Positions 33,435-44,165 of a DNA stretch of 64,000 bases are shown here, piece after piece. The stretch is taken from contig CAVPFA010000003.1 of assembly GCA_963703655.1 (NCBI GenBank), forward strand, positions 620,001 through 684,000. The letters are read 5' to 3'. Under the pieces are notes generated by a model. It searched no databases. It was given only the letters and a program-made list of their open reading frames with translations, and was not told where the DNA came from. Position numbers and translations under genes: made by a program. This DNA is from CAVPFA01 sp963703655 (GTDB lineage: Bacteria; Actinomycetota; Acidimicrobiia; Acidimicrobiales; Bog-793). Every line of letters begins with the position of its first letter. The first letter of the stretch is position 1.

Positions 33435-34998
33435 TCAGAAGAGGAGGCCCGCGGACCGCACGAAGTCGACGAGCGGCGCCGGCCAGATGCCGAAGACCAA
33501 GGTGACCGCGACCGTGGCGAAGATCGCGACGGCGGCCGGGACCGGCACGGTTACGGGCCCAAGGCCGACCGGGGGCGCCGCCGCACGGGCGGGCTGGTCG
33601 CCGGCAAGGGGCAATGACGAGCGCGCCCTTGTCGCTGCCCGCCCCGACGGGCAGCCGGATGCCGTACATGAGGAACACCAGCCGCAGGTAGAAGGCGGCA
33701 GCGATGGTCGCCGACAGCATGGCGACAACCGCGAGAGCGTACGAATGTGCCTGCACCGCGGCCGACACCACGTACAGCTTGGCGAGGAAGCCCGTCGTGA
33801 ACGGGACTCCGGTCTGCGCGATGAGCAGCACGGTGAACGCGAGGGCGAGCGCCGGCTGGCGGCGTCCGAGGCCGCGATACGCGTCGAGGTCGTGATCGCT
33901 GTCGCCACGGCCGCCGACGACCGTGATCACCGCGAAGCTCCCGAGGACCAGCAACGCGTACACGAAGACGTAGTAGACGGCCCCGGAGATCCCCTGGCTC
34001 GTCGCAGCCGCAAGGCCGACGAGGATGAACCCGGCGTGGTTGATTGACGAGTATGCGAGCATCCGCTTCACGTCGCGTTGCACGAGGCCGAGGATCGCGC
34101 CGACCAGCAGCGTCAGGATGGCGATCAACCAGAGCAGCGGCTGCCAGTCCGTGCGAAGCGTGCCGAAGGTCGAGAAGAAGACGCGTAGCAGCGCCGCGAA
34201 CCCGCCGGCCTTGGCGAGGGCGGTCATGAAGCCGGTGGCGGGGGTGGGGGCACCCTGGTAGACGTCGGGCGTCCACATGTGGAACGGGACCGCCGAGACC
34301 TTGAAGCCGAACCCGACGAGCAGCAGTCCGAGCCCGGCGAGCAGCACGCCGTTGGAGGTGACGACGTTGGAGCTCAGGTAGTCCGCGATCTGCGGGAGGT
34401 TCGTCGAGCCGGTCGCGCCGTACACCAGGGCGATCCCGTAGACGAAGATCGCCGAGGAGAAGGCGCCGAGGACGAAGTACTTCATGGCGGCCTCGCCCGA
34501 CGCACGGCGCCGGAGGTCCATCCCCGCGAGGATGTAGAGCGGGATGGACATGATCTCGAGTGCGAGGAAGATGAGGATGAGGTCGTTGGCTGCGGCCATG
34601 AGCATGGCGCCCGATCCTGCGAGGAGCGCCAGCACGTGGTATTCGGGACCCGCGAACCCTTCACGAACGAGAAAGCCGAACGAGATCGCCGAGCTGAGGA
34701 TCAAGATGCACGAGACGAGCACGAGGAAGACGACGGCGAAGCCGTCGACCGCCACCGAGTCCGCAACCGCGGTGAACGGCCCTCGGGCTTGCACGTCGTG
34801 CCAGAGCACGAGCGACGCGACGAGCGCAGCTGCGGCCACCGCGCCGGAACCGACCGAGTAGAACGCAGTCGGCACCTTGCCGACTACGAGCTGGCCGGCG
34901 AGCAGGAGGAGGAGAGCCCCTCCGATCAGGATCAGCTCGGGGAGGATCGCCACGTAGTTCACGTGAGGCGTGGCGAAGGTCGCGGCGAACAGGCTCAT
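33435..34998 (-). CDS. nuoN: NADH-quinone oxidoreductase subunit N (one apparent frameshift)
   Basis: An antiporter-like membrane subunit of complex I. Blocks are MSIPLYILAGMDLRRRASGE, FKVSAVPFHMWTPDVYQGAP (with the essential Lys), and YSSINHAGFILVGLA. An extra base in the GGGG run 33608-33611 moves the last 55 residues into another frame (ALAGDQPARAAAPP... DFVRSAGLLF). Corrected length is 520 aa. Its ATG overlaps the nuoM TGA (ATGA). It is the last gene of the operon and convergent with the fusion gene. Confidence 0.93.
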
Positions 34999-36552
34999 CT
35001 CGCGGCTCCACCCGTGCCGTGGCGCAGCGCAACGTGCCCCGGCCCCACCTGGGGCGGCGGCTGGTGCGCCACGGCCTCCACGTGGGTGATCACCCTGGTG
35101 ACCGAGGGCCCGATGCGACTCAGCAGGGGCCCTGGGAACACGCCGAGCAGCACGATGAGGCCGACGAGCGGCGCCAGGATGAGACCCTCGCGCCAGGTGA
35201 GATCCCTGATCGCGCCGGGCTCGACTGTCGGCTTGCCCTGGAAGGCCTGCTGGTAGGCCCAGAGCAGGTACACCGCCGCGAGGACGACGCCGCCCGTCGC
35301 GACGACGGCCCACCACCGATGCGTGAGGAACGTGCCCGCCAGGATCAGGAACTCGCCGACGAAGCCGTTCAGGCCCGGCACGCCTATCGAGGCGAGCATG
35401 ACGACGGTGAACACTCCCGCCAGCAGCGGGACCCGCCGTTGCAGGCCGCGCATGTCGCGGACCGAGAAGGTGCCGAGCCGCTGGTAGAGCAAGGCGATGA
35501 GGATGAAGAGGGCCGCGGTGTAAAGGCCGTGGTTGACCATCTGCAGGACCGCTCCGGTGAGCGCCTCGCCGCGTGATGGCGAAGGCACCCACCACTATGA
35601 AGCCGAGGTGCGCCAGCGACGAGTACGCGACTAGCCGCTTCAGGTCGCGCTCGACCGCCGCGACGACGGCGCCGTAGATGACGCCGATGGCCCCGAGAGT
35701 GAGCAGCAGCGGCGCCAGGGTGACGACCGCCCTCGGGAACAGGGCGAGGTCGAACCGGATGATGCCGTAGGTGCCGAGCTTGGCCATGACCGCGGCCAGC
35801 AGGAGCGAGCCCGCCGCGGGCGCCTCTCGGTAGGCATCGGGAGACCAGGTGTGGAACGGGAAGATAGGCGTCTTCACTGCGAAGGCGGCGGTGAACGCGA
35901 GGAACAGGAGCACGCCGGCTGTCCCCGAAAGATGCGTGTTGACCAGTGCTCGCACGTCGAAGGTGGTCACCCCGGTCTGCGAGGCGTGAATTGCGACGAG
36001 CGCCAGGATGCCGACGAACAAGAAGGCGGACGCGCCCAGGGTGTACAGGAAGAACTTGCCGGCCGCGTACCCTCGCCGTTCGTGGCCCCACCCCGCGATC
36101 AGCATGTACACCGGCACCAAGGTGAGCTCGAAGAACAAGAAGAAGAGCAGCAGGTCGAGCGCGAGGAAGCTGCCGAGGCAACCGGCTTCGAGAACGAGTA
36201 TCCAGGCAACGAAGGACTTGTCGCCTGACCTCGCCCCGGAAGCCGCGAGCGCGATCGGGAACAGCAGGGCCGTCATCAGCACGAGGAACAGCGAGATGCC
36301 GTCCATCCCCAGGCTCCAGGAGATACCGAATGCCGGGATCCACTGGTGGCTGGATATGAACTGGTAGCCGCCATCGCCGGCGGTGAACTCCGCGGTGGCA
36401 CCCGCCGCGATCCCGAGCACCGCCAGAGAGGCGATCGCACCTACCACCTGCACGGCACGCCGCTGGGCGCTCGGGAGTAGGCCGACTACGACCGCCGCCC
36501 CAGCGGGGAGCAGGACGAGCGTCGTCAGGAAGGGGAACCCGGCGCCGCTCAT
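34995..36552 (-). CDS. nuoM: NADH-quinone oxidoreductase subunit M (one apparent frameshift)
   Basis: A proton-pumping antiporter-like subunit. Blocks are FFELTLVPVYMLIAGWGHER (key Glu), FAVKTPIFPFHTWSPDAYRE (key Lys), and AYSSLAHLGFIVVG. One extra base near 35573-35578 splits the frame between FAITR and EALTGAVLQMVNHGLYTAAL. Correction gives 518 aa. It overlaps nuoN downstream and nuoL upstream (the nuoL stop at 36549). Confidence 0.93.
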
Positions 36553-38447
36553 GAGGCTCTCGTCAACACGTAGGCGAGGATCAGAACGAGGCCGGCGGCA
36601 AGTCCGAGGGCGTAATTTCGGACGTAGCCGGTCTGCACCTTGCGGAGCTGGCGACTCGAGGCACGCACGAGCCCGGCGAATCCGTTCACCGCGCCGTCGA
36701 TGATCTCGGACTCGACGACGTTCGAGGTCTCGACCGCAGCCTCGGTCGACGGGCGGGCTATGAACCGGTCATAGGCCCAGTCGATGTACCAAGCGCGGCG
36801 AAGGACGGTCGGCTCGGCGGCGGGGCGGTCGGACGTGTGACCCCAGAGGGCCACTGCGAGGCCGACGCCGAGCACGGCGATCCCGGCGTCGATCAGGGCG
36901 AAGGCCCATTCACCCCCGATGGTCCAGCGATGCGCGAGCAAACGCCCGTCGAACACCGGGCTCAGCCACCGGTCGAGAAAGACGAGGGACGGATGGAACG
37001 GGAGGTCGATGAGCCCGCCGAGCGCGGAGAGGGCTCCGAGGACGACGAGCGGCAGAGACATCACCCAGGAAGGGTCATGGGGGTCGTAGCGCTCGTTGCC
37101 GGACCCCCTCGCCTCGATCCACCGCTGCTCGCCCCGGAAGACGAGCAGGTAGGCGCGCCCCATGTAGTAGGCCGTGAGCACGGCGGTCAGTGCGCCGACC
37201 ACCCACAGCCCCGGGTTGTACCGCGTACACGTTCAGGAGCACGGCACCTTTGGACCAGAAGCCCGAGAACGGGGGCACGCCGCCGATCGACAGCCACCCG
37301 ATCAGGAACGTCACGGCCGTTATGGGCATGAACCGCGCCAGAGCGCCCATCGTCTTCACGTCCTGGTCGTCGTTCATCGCGTGGATGACCGAGCCGGCCC
37401 CCAGGAACAAGCAGCGCCTTGTAGAACGCATGGGTGAGCATGAGGAAGATCGCGGCGTCGTAGGCTCCGACGCCCGGCGGCCAGGAACATGTAGCCGAGC
37501 TGAGAGATCGTCGAGTAGGCGAGGATCTTCTTGATGTCGTCCTGAGCACATGCGATCGTCGCGCCGAGCAACGCCGTCGCAGCGCCGATGATGGCGATGA
37601 CGTGCCCGGCGTCGGGCGCCAGGTGCAGGATCGGGTTGATCCGGCACATCAGGTAGACGCCGGCGGTCACCATCGTCGCCGCGTGGATGAGCGCCGAGAC
37701 CGGCGTCGGGCCCTCCATCGCGTCGGCGAGCCAGGGGTAAAGCGGTATCTGGGCGGACTTGCCCACCGCGCCGAGGAACAGCAGAAGCGCGATCGCGACC
37801 AGAGAGGGCTGCCCGACGCTGCCCGAGACGGGCGAAGACGGCGTGGTACTCGAGGCTGCCGGTGCGCTCGTAGATGAGGAACAGGGCGACGAGGAAGCCG
37901 GCGTCGCCGATGCGGTTGAAGATCATCGCCTTCTTGGCCGCGCTCGCCGCGGTGTTGCGCTCGAACCAGAACGCGATGAGGAAGTACGAGCAGACGCCGA
38001 CGCCCTCCCAGCCGAGGAACGTGAACAGGAAGTTGTCCGCCAGCACGAGCAGCAACATCGACGGCGACGAACAGGTTCAGGTAGAGGAAGAACTTCGGGA
38101 AGTCCTCGTCGTGCTCCATGTAGCCGATCGAGTACAGGTGGATGAGGGCGCTGACGCCCGGTCACGAACGCCGCCATCGTCATCGAGAGCGGGTCGACGA
38201 GCAGGCCGATGTCGACGCGCAGGTGGCCGGCGTTGATCCACGTGAACCAGGTCTGGGTGTACGACCGGCCGGTCGCCGGCAGCTGGAACAGGCCGACGAA
38301 GACGACGATCGTGACGACGAACGACGCCGCGACCATCGCGGTCGCCAGCCAGCCGGCCCGCGGGTTGCCGAGCTTGCGGCCGGCCGCGAGCAGGACCGCG
38401 AAGCCCGCGAGAGGCAGCAGCGGGATGAGGAACGCGGAACGCAGCAC
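36549..38447 (-). CDS. nuoL: NADH-quinone oxidoreductase subunit L (about six apparent frameshifts)
   Basis: The pieces in order are: (V)MLRSAFLIPLLPLAGFAVLL; MEHDEDFPKFFLYLNLF; ADNFLFTFLGWEGVGVCSYF; KSAQIPLYPWLADAMEGPTP with VSALIHAATMVTAGV; DAAIFLMLTHAFYKALL; GGVPPFSGFWSKGA; and the long C-terminal amphipathic helix and last membrane helix to RKVQTGYVRNYALGL. All match NuoL, whose lateral helix spans the antiporter subunits. Single extra bases near 38160, 38060, 37825, 37480, 37407 and 37215 explain every change of frame, and correction gives about 630 aa. The start is GTG 38447, eight bases after the nuoK stop. Confidence 0.85.
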
Positions 38448-38455
38448 GGGTCCGG

Positions 38456-38763
38456 TCAGCCCTTCAGCCCGTGGATGTCGTCGGCGGTCGCTCCCGGGCG
38501 GCGCGCGGAAGATCGAGACGATGATCCCGAGGCCGACGACGACCTCGGCCGCGGCCACGACGAGCACGAAGAAGACCGCCGATCTGCCCGGCGATGTCGT
38601 TCAAGGACCGGGCGAAGGTGACGAAGGTGAGGTTCGCGGCGTTCAGCATCAGCTCGATGCACATGAACATCACGAGCACGTTGCGCCGAACGAGCAGACC
38701 GATCGCGCCGATCGTGAACAGCACCGCCGCGAGGGTGAGGTACCAGGAGGCTCCGATGCTCAC
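38456..38763 (-). CDS. nuoK: NADH-quinone oxidoreductase subunit K (two apparent frameshifts)
   Basis: A small three-helix membrane subunit starting MSIGASWYLTLAAVLFTIGA, with RRNVLVMFMCIELMLNAANL carrying the conserved Glu. The third helix (VFFVLVVAAAEVVVGLGIIV) and C-terminus (TADDIHGLKG) are in other frames. Extra bases near 38577 and 38508 account for this. Corrected length is 101 aa, the family norm. The ATG overlaps the nuoJ stop (ATGA). Confidence 0.88.
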
Positions 38764-39480
38764 GGCCCTGGGACCTCCGCATCGGCGATCCCGGCACCGG
38801 CATCGGCATCGGCATGGGACGCCCCGGTCCCGCCCGACGCACCGGCGCCACCGGCGGCGCCCCCTCCGGGCCGTCGGTCACGTCGCCGGTCTCGACGCCG
38901 GCCTCCAGCGGCTCGCCAGCGTCGCCGGCGGGCCGTCGCGGGCGGCGCGCGAGCACGACCGCACCGACGACCGCGATGACCAGCAGGGCTGAGGTGACTT
39001 CGAAGGCGAGCAGGTACGTCGTGAAGACCGACCGGCCGACCAGATGCCACGTTGCCCGCCGGGCTCGCCGAGCGCCCTGCTCACCGATCGTGCGTCCGTG
39101 TCGGCCACCGGCCCCGCGCCAGGAGGAGCACCTCGACGAGCACGAGGACCCCGAGGACAGACCGCGATGAGCCGCTGGCCCGGAAGCGGGTCGCGCTCGC
39201 ACGGCCTCGCGCCGGTCGACGCCGAGCAGCATGATGACGAACAGGAACAGGACGACGATCGCGCCGGCGTACACGATCACCTGCACCGCGGCGAGGAACT
39301 GGGCGTTCTCCTCCACGAAGAGCACGGCGACGCCGAACAGGGTCATCACCAGCATGAGGGCGGAGTGGACCGGGTTGCGCGCGAGCACGACCCCGAGCGC
39401 GCCGACCGACGCAGATGACCGCCGCGATCGGCGAAGGTGATGGCGTCGGGGATGGTGGCAGCCGCGAGGAGGTCGGTCAC
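38760..39480 (-). CDS. nuoJ: NADH-quinone oxidoreductase subunit J (about seven apparent frameshifts)
   Basis: Recognisable parts are the N-terminus VTDLLAAATIPDAITFA, the core VLARNPVHSALMLVMTLFGV followed by AVLFVEENAQFLAAVQVIVY and AGAIVVLFLFVIMLLGVDRR, and a later helix FTTYLLAFEVTSALLVIAVV. These fit NuoJ. The C-terminal part is Ala/Gly/Pro/Asp-rich. About seven extra bases are needed, and the length then becomes a multiple of three (about 237 aa). The GTG at 39480 overlaps the nuoI TGA by four bases. The middle section (39110-39230) cannot be read reliably. Confidence 0.8.
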
Positions 39481-40175
39481 GTGCCGCGGCACCTTGCCGC
39501 CGAAGCGGCGCGGGATCTTGTCCCGCTCGACCGTCCGGATCGAGATGTTGCCGGTGGCCGCGTCGTCGCGCCCGGCGCTCTGGCCGCCCTCTGGCGGGCG
39601 CACGCCGTAGCCGAGCTCGCCCGACCACTGCACCGCGCCCTCGTACTCGACGGCGCCCGGACGGCGACGTCGCCCGCATCCACCCCGACGTGTGCGTCGT
39701 CCTCGCCGGCGCGCCAGTCCTCCCACGGGAGCTGCCGGGGCCGGCCGTCGTCGTCGACGACGAGCTCGCGCTTGGTGTAGATGGCGTCGGCGCGGTTCGT
39801 GAAGGAGAACTCGAACATCTTCGACTCGGTGATCGCCTCGGTCGGGCACGCCTCGACGCACAGGTCGCAGTGGATGCAGCGCAGGTAGTTGATCTCGTAG
39901 ACGAAGCCGTACCGCTCGCCCGGCGAGACCGGGCGCGTCGGGCGGGTTGTCGGCGCCCCGCACGTAGATGCAGTCCGCCGGGCAGACGCCGCGCACAGCT
40001 CGCAGCCGATGCACTTCTCCATCCCGTCCTCGTAGCGGTTGAGGACGTGGCGACCGTGGCAGTCGCGGCGGCTTGGGCGCCTTCTCCTCCGGGTACTGGC
40101 GTCGGTGACCCTCGGCTCGAGCGACCTGCTTGAAGGTCGACGCGCGAAGCCGCCGAAGAACCCGAGCGACCTCAT
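39477..40175 (-). CDS. nuoI: NADH-quinone oxidoreductase subunit I (several apparent frameshifts)
   Basis: An 8-iron ferredoxin-like subunit of the peripheral arm. The first cluster segment is NRYEDGMEKCIGCELCA with the fourth Cys (VCPADCIYVRG) in another frame. The second is YLRCIHCDLCVEACPTEAIT. Then comes FEFSFTNRADAIYTKREL. The N-terminus MRSLGFFGGFA is followed by TFKQVARAE in a shifted frame. Start ATG 40175 overlaps the nuoH TGA (ATGA). The C-terminus near the nuoJ start is uncertain because of the frame changes. Confidence 0.82.
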   Translation of the reverse strand: MRSLGFFGGFARRPSSRSLEPRVTDASTRRRRRPSRRDCHGRHVLNRYEDGMEKCIGCELCAASARRTASTCGAPTTRPTRPVSPGERYGFVYEINYLRCIHCDLCVEACPTEAITESKMFEFSFTNRADAIYTKRELVVDDDGRPRQLPWEDWRAGEDDAHVGVDAGDVAVRAPSSTRARCSGRASSATACARQRAARAPGATTRPPATSRSGRSSGTRSRAASAARCRGT

Positions 40176-41413
40176 CTGCCGGGGCTCCTCGCCATCACAC
40201 GCCTCCGTCCGGCTCGGGCACCGCCGCAGCGTGCGGAATCGGCCGCCATCTGCCGACGCTGCCGGGCGAGCTCGCCGCGAGCGCTCGCGGCGGGCACGGG
40301 CGACGTGACGGCCTGCAACAGCCCACCGCCGGCGACGACCGCACCGACGAAGACCGCGACGCCCCAGATCGTCCCGATTCGAAGAGCCGCGACGACGAGG
40401 AGCCAGCCGAGCGAGAGCGGGATGAGGACCTTCCAGCCGAGGTCCATCAGCTGGTCGTAGCGGAGGCGAGGCAGCGCCGCACGGATCCAGACGTAGACGT
40501 ACAGGAACACGCACCGTCTTGCCGAGCGAACCAGAGCGATCGGCCACAGCCACCGCACGAAGTGGAAGCCGGGACCGTCCGGGCCGCCGAAGAACAGCGT
40601 CACGATGACGGCCGACATCGTGATCATGTTCATGAACTCGGCGAGGAAGAAGAGCGCGAAACGGAACGACGAGTACTCGGTGTGGAATCCGCCCACGAGC
40701 TCCTGCTCGCCCTCGGCGAGGTCGAACGGCGGGCGGTTGAGCTCCGCGGTCGACCGCGATGAAGAAGAGCGGGAACGGCAGGATGCCGAGGCGGAAGATG
40801 TTCCAGTGCCAGAAGACGGCCGCCTGGGAGTCGACGATCGCCCGTGTCGAGAGCCGAGTGCGTGACGAGGATCACCGTGACGATGGTCAGGCCCATCGCC
40901 GCCTCGTAGGAGATCATCTGCGCGGACGCCCGGACCGAGCCGAGGAGCGGGTACTTCGACCCCGACGACCAGCCGGCGAGCATCGTCCCGTAGACCGACG
41001 ACCGACGACATCGCGAGCAGGAACAGGATGCCGATCGGCGGGTCGGCGACCTGCAGCTCGACCACGTGGTGGGCGATCGTCACGACGCCGCCGACGGGGA
41101 CGATCGTGAAGATCAACAGCGCCGGCAGCAGCGACAGGTACGGCGCCAGCTTGAAGACGAAACGGTCGGCCCGCTCGGGCAGCAGGTCCTCCTTGAAGAA
41201 CAGCTTGATGCCGTCGGCGAGCGTCTGCAGGATGCCGAACGGACCCGCCCGGTTCGGCCCGATCCGGTTCTGCATGTCCGAGATGACCTTGCGCTCGAAC
41301 CAGATCATCAGCATCACCGACACGAGCAGGACGCCGAACGCGACGAGGACCTTGACCACGACGATGATCACCACCCCGAGGTCGACGCCGTGGGCGAAGA
41401 GCGGATCTGGCAT
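40172..41413 (-). CDS. nuoH: NADH-quinone oxidoreductase subunit H (three apparent frameshifts)
   Basis: NuoH forms the quinone chamber. The hallmark WFERKVISDMQNRIGPNRAG is at about residues 38-57, followed by LADGIKLFFKEDLLPERADR. Later come SAQMISYEAAMGLTIVTVIL, and AELNRPPFDLAEGEQELVGG with the conserved acidic residues. Extra bases near 40998, 40848 and 40752 explain the internal frame changes. Corrected length is 412 aa. The start overlaps the nuoG stop by one base. The C-terminal 60 residues are Ala/Arg-rich. Confidence 0.9.
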   Translation of the reverse strand: MPDPLFAHGVDLGVVIIVVVKVLVAFGVLLVSVMLMIWFERKVISDMQNRIGPNRAGPFGILQTLADGIKLFFKEDLLPERADRFVFKLAPYLSLLPALLIFTIVPVGGVVTIAHHVVELQVADPPIGILFLLAMSSVVGLRDDARRLVVGVEVPAPRLGPGVRADDLLRGGDGPDHRHGDPRHALGSRHGRSSTPRRPSSGTGTSSASASCRSRSSSSRSTAELNRPPFDLAEGEQELVGGFHTEYSSFRFALFFLAEFMNMITMSAVIVTLFFGGPDGPGFHFVRWLWPIALVRSARRCVFLYVYVWIRAALPRLRYDQLMDLGWKVLIPLSLGWLLVVAALRIGTIWGVAVFVGAVVAGGGLLQAVTSPVPAASARGELARQRRQMAADSARCGGARAGRRRVMARSPGR

Positions 41414-44165
41414 CAGCCGAGTGTCTCCACGCGGACCTCGACCGCCGGGGCGGACGAGTCGATCAGAGCCGACGCGCTCGTCTCCTCGATCGGGGTGCCG
41501 TTGAACTGCAACAACGCAACACCGGCGGGGACGGCGTCGTCGGCGACCGCCGCCAGCACGAGCTCGCCGCGCGGCGAGCGCACCCGCACCTCGTCACCGG
41601 CTTCCACGCCGAGCTGCTCCATCTCCTGGGGACGAAGATGCAGAGCGGGCTGTCGGGCGAAGGGCGCGAGCGACGCGGCTGACTGGACGAGGGTGCCGTG
41701 GTCGTAAAGGCGGCGCCGGACCACGAGGCGCCACGAGTACCGGTCGACCGGCGGAGGCGCCACGCCGGGCACGAATTCGGCCGGGTCGAATTGCAAGAGG
41801 GCGGGCAGGTTGCTGGCGGCGGGCACGGCGACCGCAGGCGCAACGGGTTCCTCGGCGCCACGCGGAGCGGCCGCAGCCTCTTCCTCCTCCTCTTCAGTGT
41901 CAGTGCCGGGCTCGACTCCGGGCGCCATTGCCGATCCCGCCGCGAGCGGGGCGCCCTGCTCCTCGACCGACTCGATTCCCGGCGTGGCTATCGGATCGAG
42001 CCTGGCCGGTCGGTGGGTGAGCTGGACGCGGGCGCCGACAAGCGGGACGACGATGCCGTCGGCCGCGTCAGGCCCAGCGAGCGCAGCGAGCGTGCACCCC
42101 GAATGTGCCGCGGAGACCCGCTCGATCTCGGCCCAGATCCCGTCCAGGGACTCGAAACCGAGATCGGTGCCGAGACGGTCTGCGAGCTCGCTTGCGATCA
42201 CCCAGTCGGCGCGGGCCACGCCGGGCGCAACTACCTTCGCCGCGAGACGCGTGATGCGACCTTCGAGGTTCGTGGTCGTGCCGCCGCGCTCCGCGTACCC
42301 CGCGGCCGGCAGCACGACGTCGGCGAGCATCGTCGAGGGGTTGAGCGTCGTGTCGACCGCCACGAGGAACTTCACACGCTCGAGCGCTCGCGTGGCGAGG
42401 TCGCGGTCGGGGAAGTCCGACAGCGGGTCCGCACCGACGAGCACGAGCGTGTCCAGCTCGCCCGCCGCCGCCGCCTCGAGCATCCCGGCGGTGTCGAGCC
42501 CGCGCGCCACGGGTACCGAGCCCCACTCGGCTCGGAACCACTCGCGACCTTCGTCGAGCGCCACTCGCCCCGGGAGAAGGCCAGGGGCGCATCCGAGGTC
42601 GATCGCGCCGTGCACGTTCCCGCGCCGGAGAGCAGAGAGGAAGCGGGCTCGGGGCCACGCAGCCGCGAATATGGCCGCCGCGGTGGCGATCTGGCCCGCG
42701 GCCTCGGCCAGCGAAGGGCGGCCGAGCACGATCACGACGCCGTCACCGGGCTCGGTGCCCCCACCGACCAGCCTCCGGGCGGCTGCGAGCCGGTCGGCCA
42801 CCGGGCCCCCTGCTTCGGACCCAGGCCCGGTTGCGACGAGCGCCCGCGCGAGCTCGGCGGCCTCGCCCGGCCGGTACGGGAGCGAGGTGGCCACGGGCCT
42901 CAGACCCGTGGGCACGGGCGCGCAGTCGAGGATCTGCAGACCCTCGTTCGCTGCGGCCTGGCGCAGCCTGAGGAACAGCACCGGCAGCTCCTCGCGCAGG
43001 TCGCCGGAGAGGACGACGACGGCGCGCGCCCCGATCGTGTCTTGGATAGTCGCCCTGGGAAGGCTCGCCACGAGCTCGGCGGGCAGGCCGTCGCCGAGCT
43101 GAGCGTCGAAATTGTCGGTGCCGATGACGCCTTTCGCGAGCTTGACCCAGGCGTAGGCGTCCTCGTTCGCCAACCTGGCGCCCCCGATGACCCCCACCGC
43201 CTGCGCTCCCGAGCTCTTGAGCGCGCCGGCGACGGCCGCGGTGACGTCGCTAAGCGCCTCGTGCCAGGTCGCCGGCACGAGGCCCTCCTCACGGCGGACG
43301 AGAGGCTCTCCGAGTCGGCCGGGAGCCTCGACGGCCTCGAAACCGTAGCGACCCGGTCGCACAGCCAGCTCTGGTTCACCGGTTCGGAATCGACACCGAG
43401 GTACCGCACGAGCGAGCCGGCAGAGGACTGGGCGACCATGCGGCAGCCGACTGCGCAAGTCGTGCACGTCGTCTCGACCTGCTCGAGGTCCCAGGGGCGC
43501 GACTTGAAGCGGTACGGCGACGCCGTGAGCGCGCCGACAGGGCAGATCTGGATCGTGTTGCCGGCGAAGTAGGACGTGAACGGGTCGCCGGGGAAGATCG
43601 CGACCTCGATCAGATCTCCGCGGTCGGCGAAGTCGATGAACGGCTCGCCCGCTACCTCGTCTGCAAAACGGGTGCACCTCGCACACTGGATGCACCGCTC
43701 GCGATCCAAAAGCACGAGCGGGCCGATCTCGATCGGCTTGGCCCAGTGCCGTTTCTCCTCGACGAATCGGCTCTCTCCGGGCCCGTGCGACACCGACTGG
43801 TCCTGGAGGGGGCACTCGCCCCCCTTGTCGCAGACGGGGCAGTCGAGCGGGTGGTTGAGGAGCAGGAACTCGATCACCCCTTCCTGGGCCTTCCTGGCCG
43901 CTTCGGATCCGGTGAAGACCTCCTGGCCGTCGACGACCTGGACGAAGCAGGCCGGCTGCAGGCTCGGGCCCCGCGGCCCGGAGACCTCCACGAGGCACAT
44001 CCGGCACATGCCGACCGGTTTCATCCGGGGGTGGTAGCAAAAGCGCGGGATGAAGATGCCGGCCCTGTCCGCGGCCGAGATGATGACCTCGCCCTTCTGC
44101 GCGCCGACGACCCGCCCGTCGACGGTGATGGCCATTCCCGCAGGGGCCTCGACGACGTCAGCCAC
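41413..44165 (-). CDS. nuoG: NADH-quinone oxidoreductase subunit G (one apparent base deletion)
   Basis: About 917 aa. The N-terminus has the 2Fe-2S domain (FCYHPRMKPVGMCRMCLVEV), then HPLDCPVCDKGGECPLQD, RERCIQCARCTRF and TTCTTCAVGCRM for the 4Fe-4S clusters. A molybdopterin-oxidoreductase-like domain follows, with a C-terminal beta-barrel (LRPQEMEQLGVEAGDEVRVR). Near residue 745 there is an unusual run of six Glu in an Ala/Glu-rich linker. LCDR and GRYGFEAVEAP lie in different frames; here one G seems missing near 43353, the opposite of the usual error in this window. The GTG at 44165 overlaps the nuoF stop by eight bases. Confidence 0.92.

Noticed and set aside
38760..41413. Pseudogenisation of complex I
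   Set aside because: Catalytic and cluster-binding residues are intact in every piece, all 14 genes are in order, and the breaks are single extra bases like those in essential genes such as tuf and rpoC.
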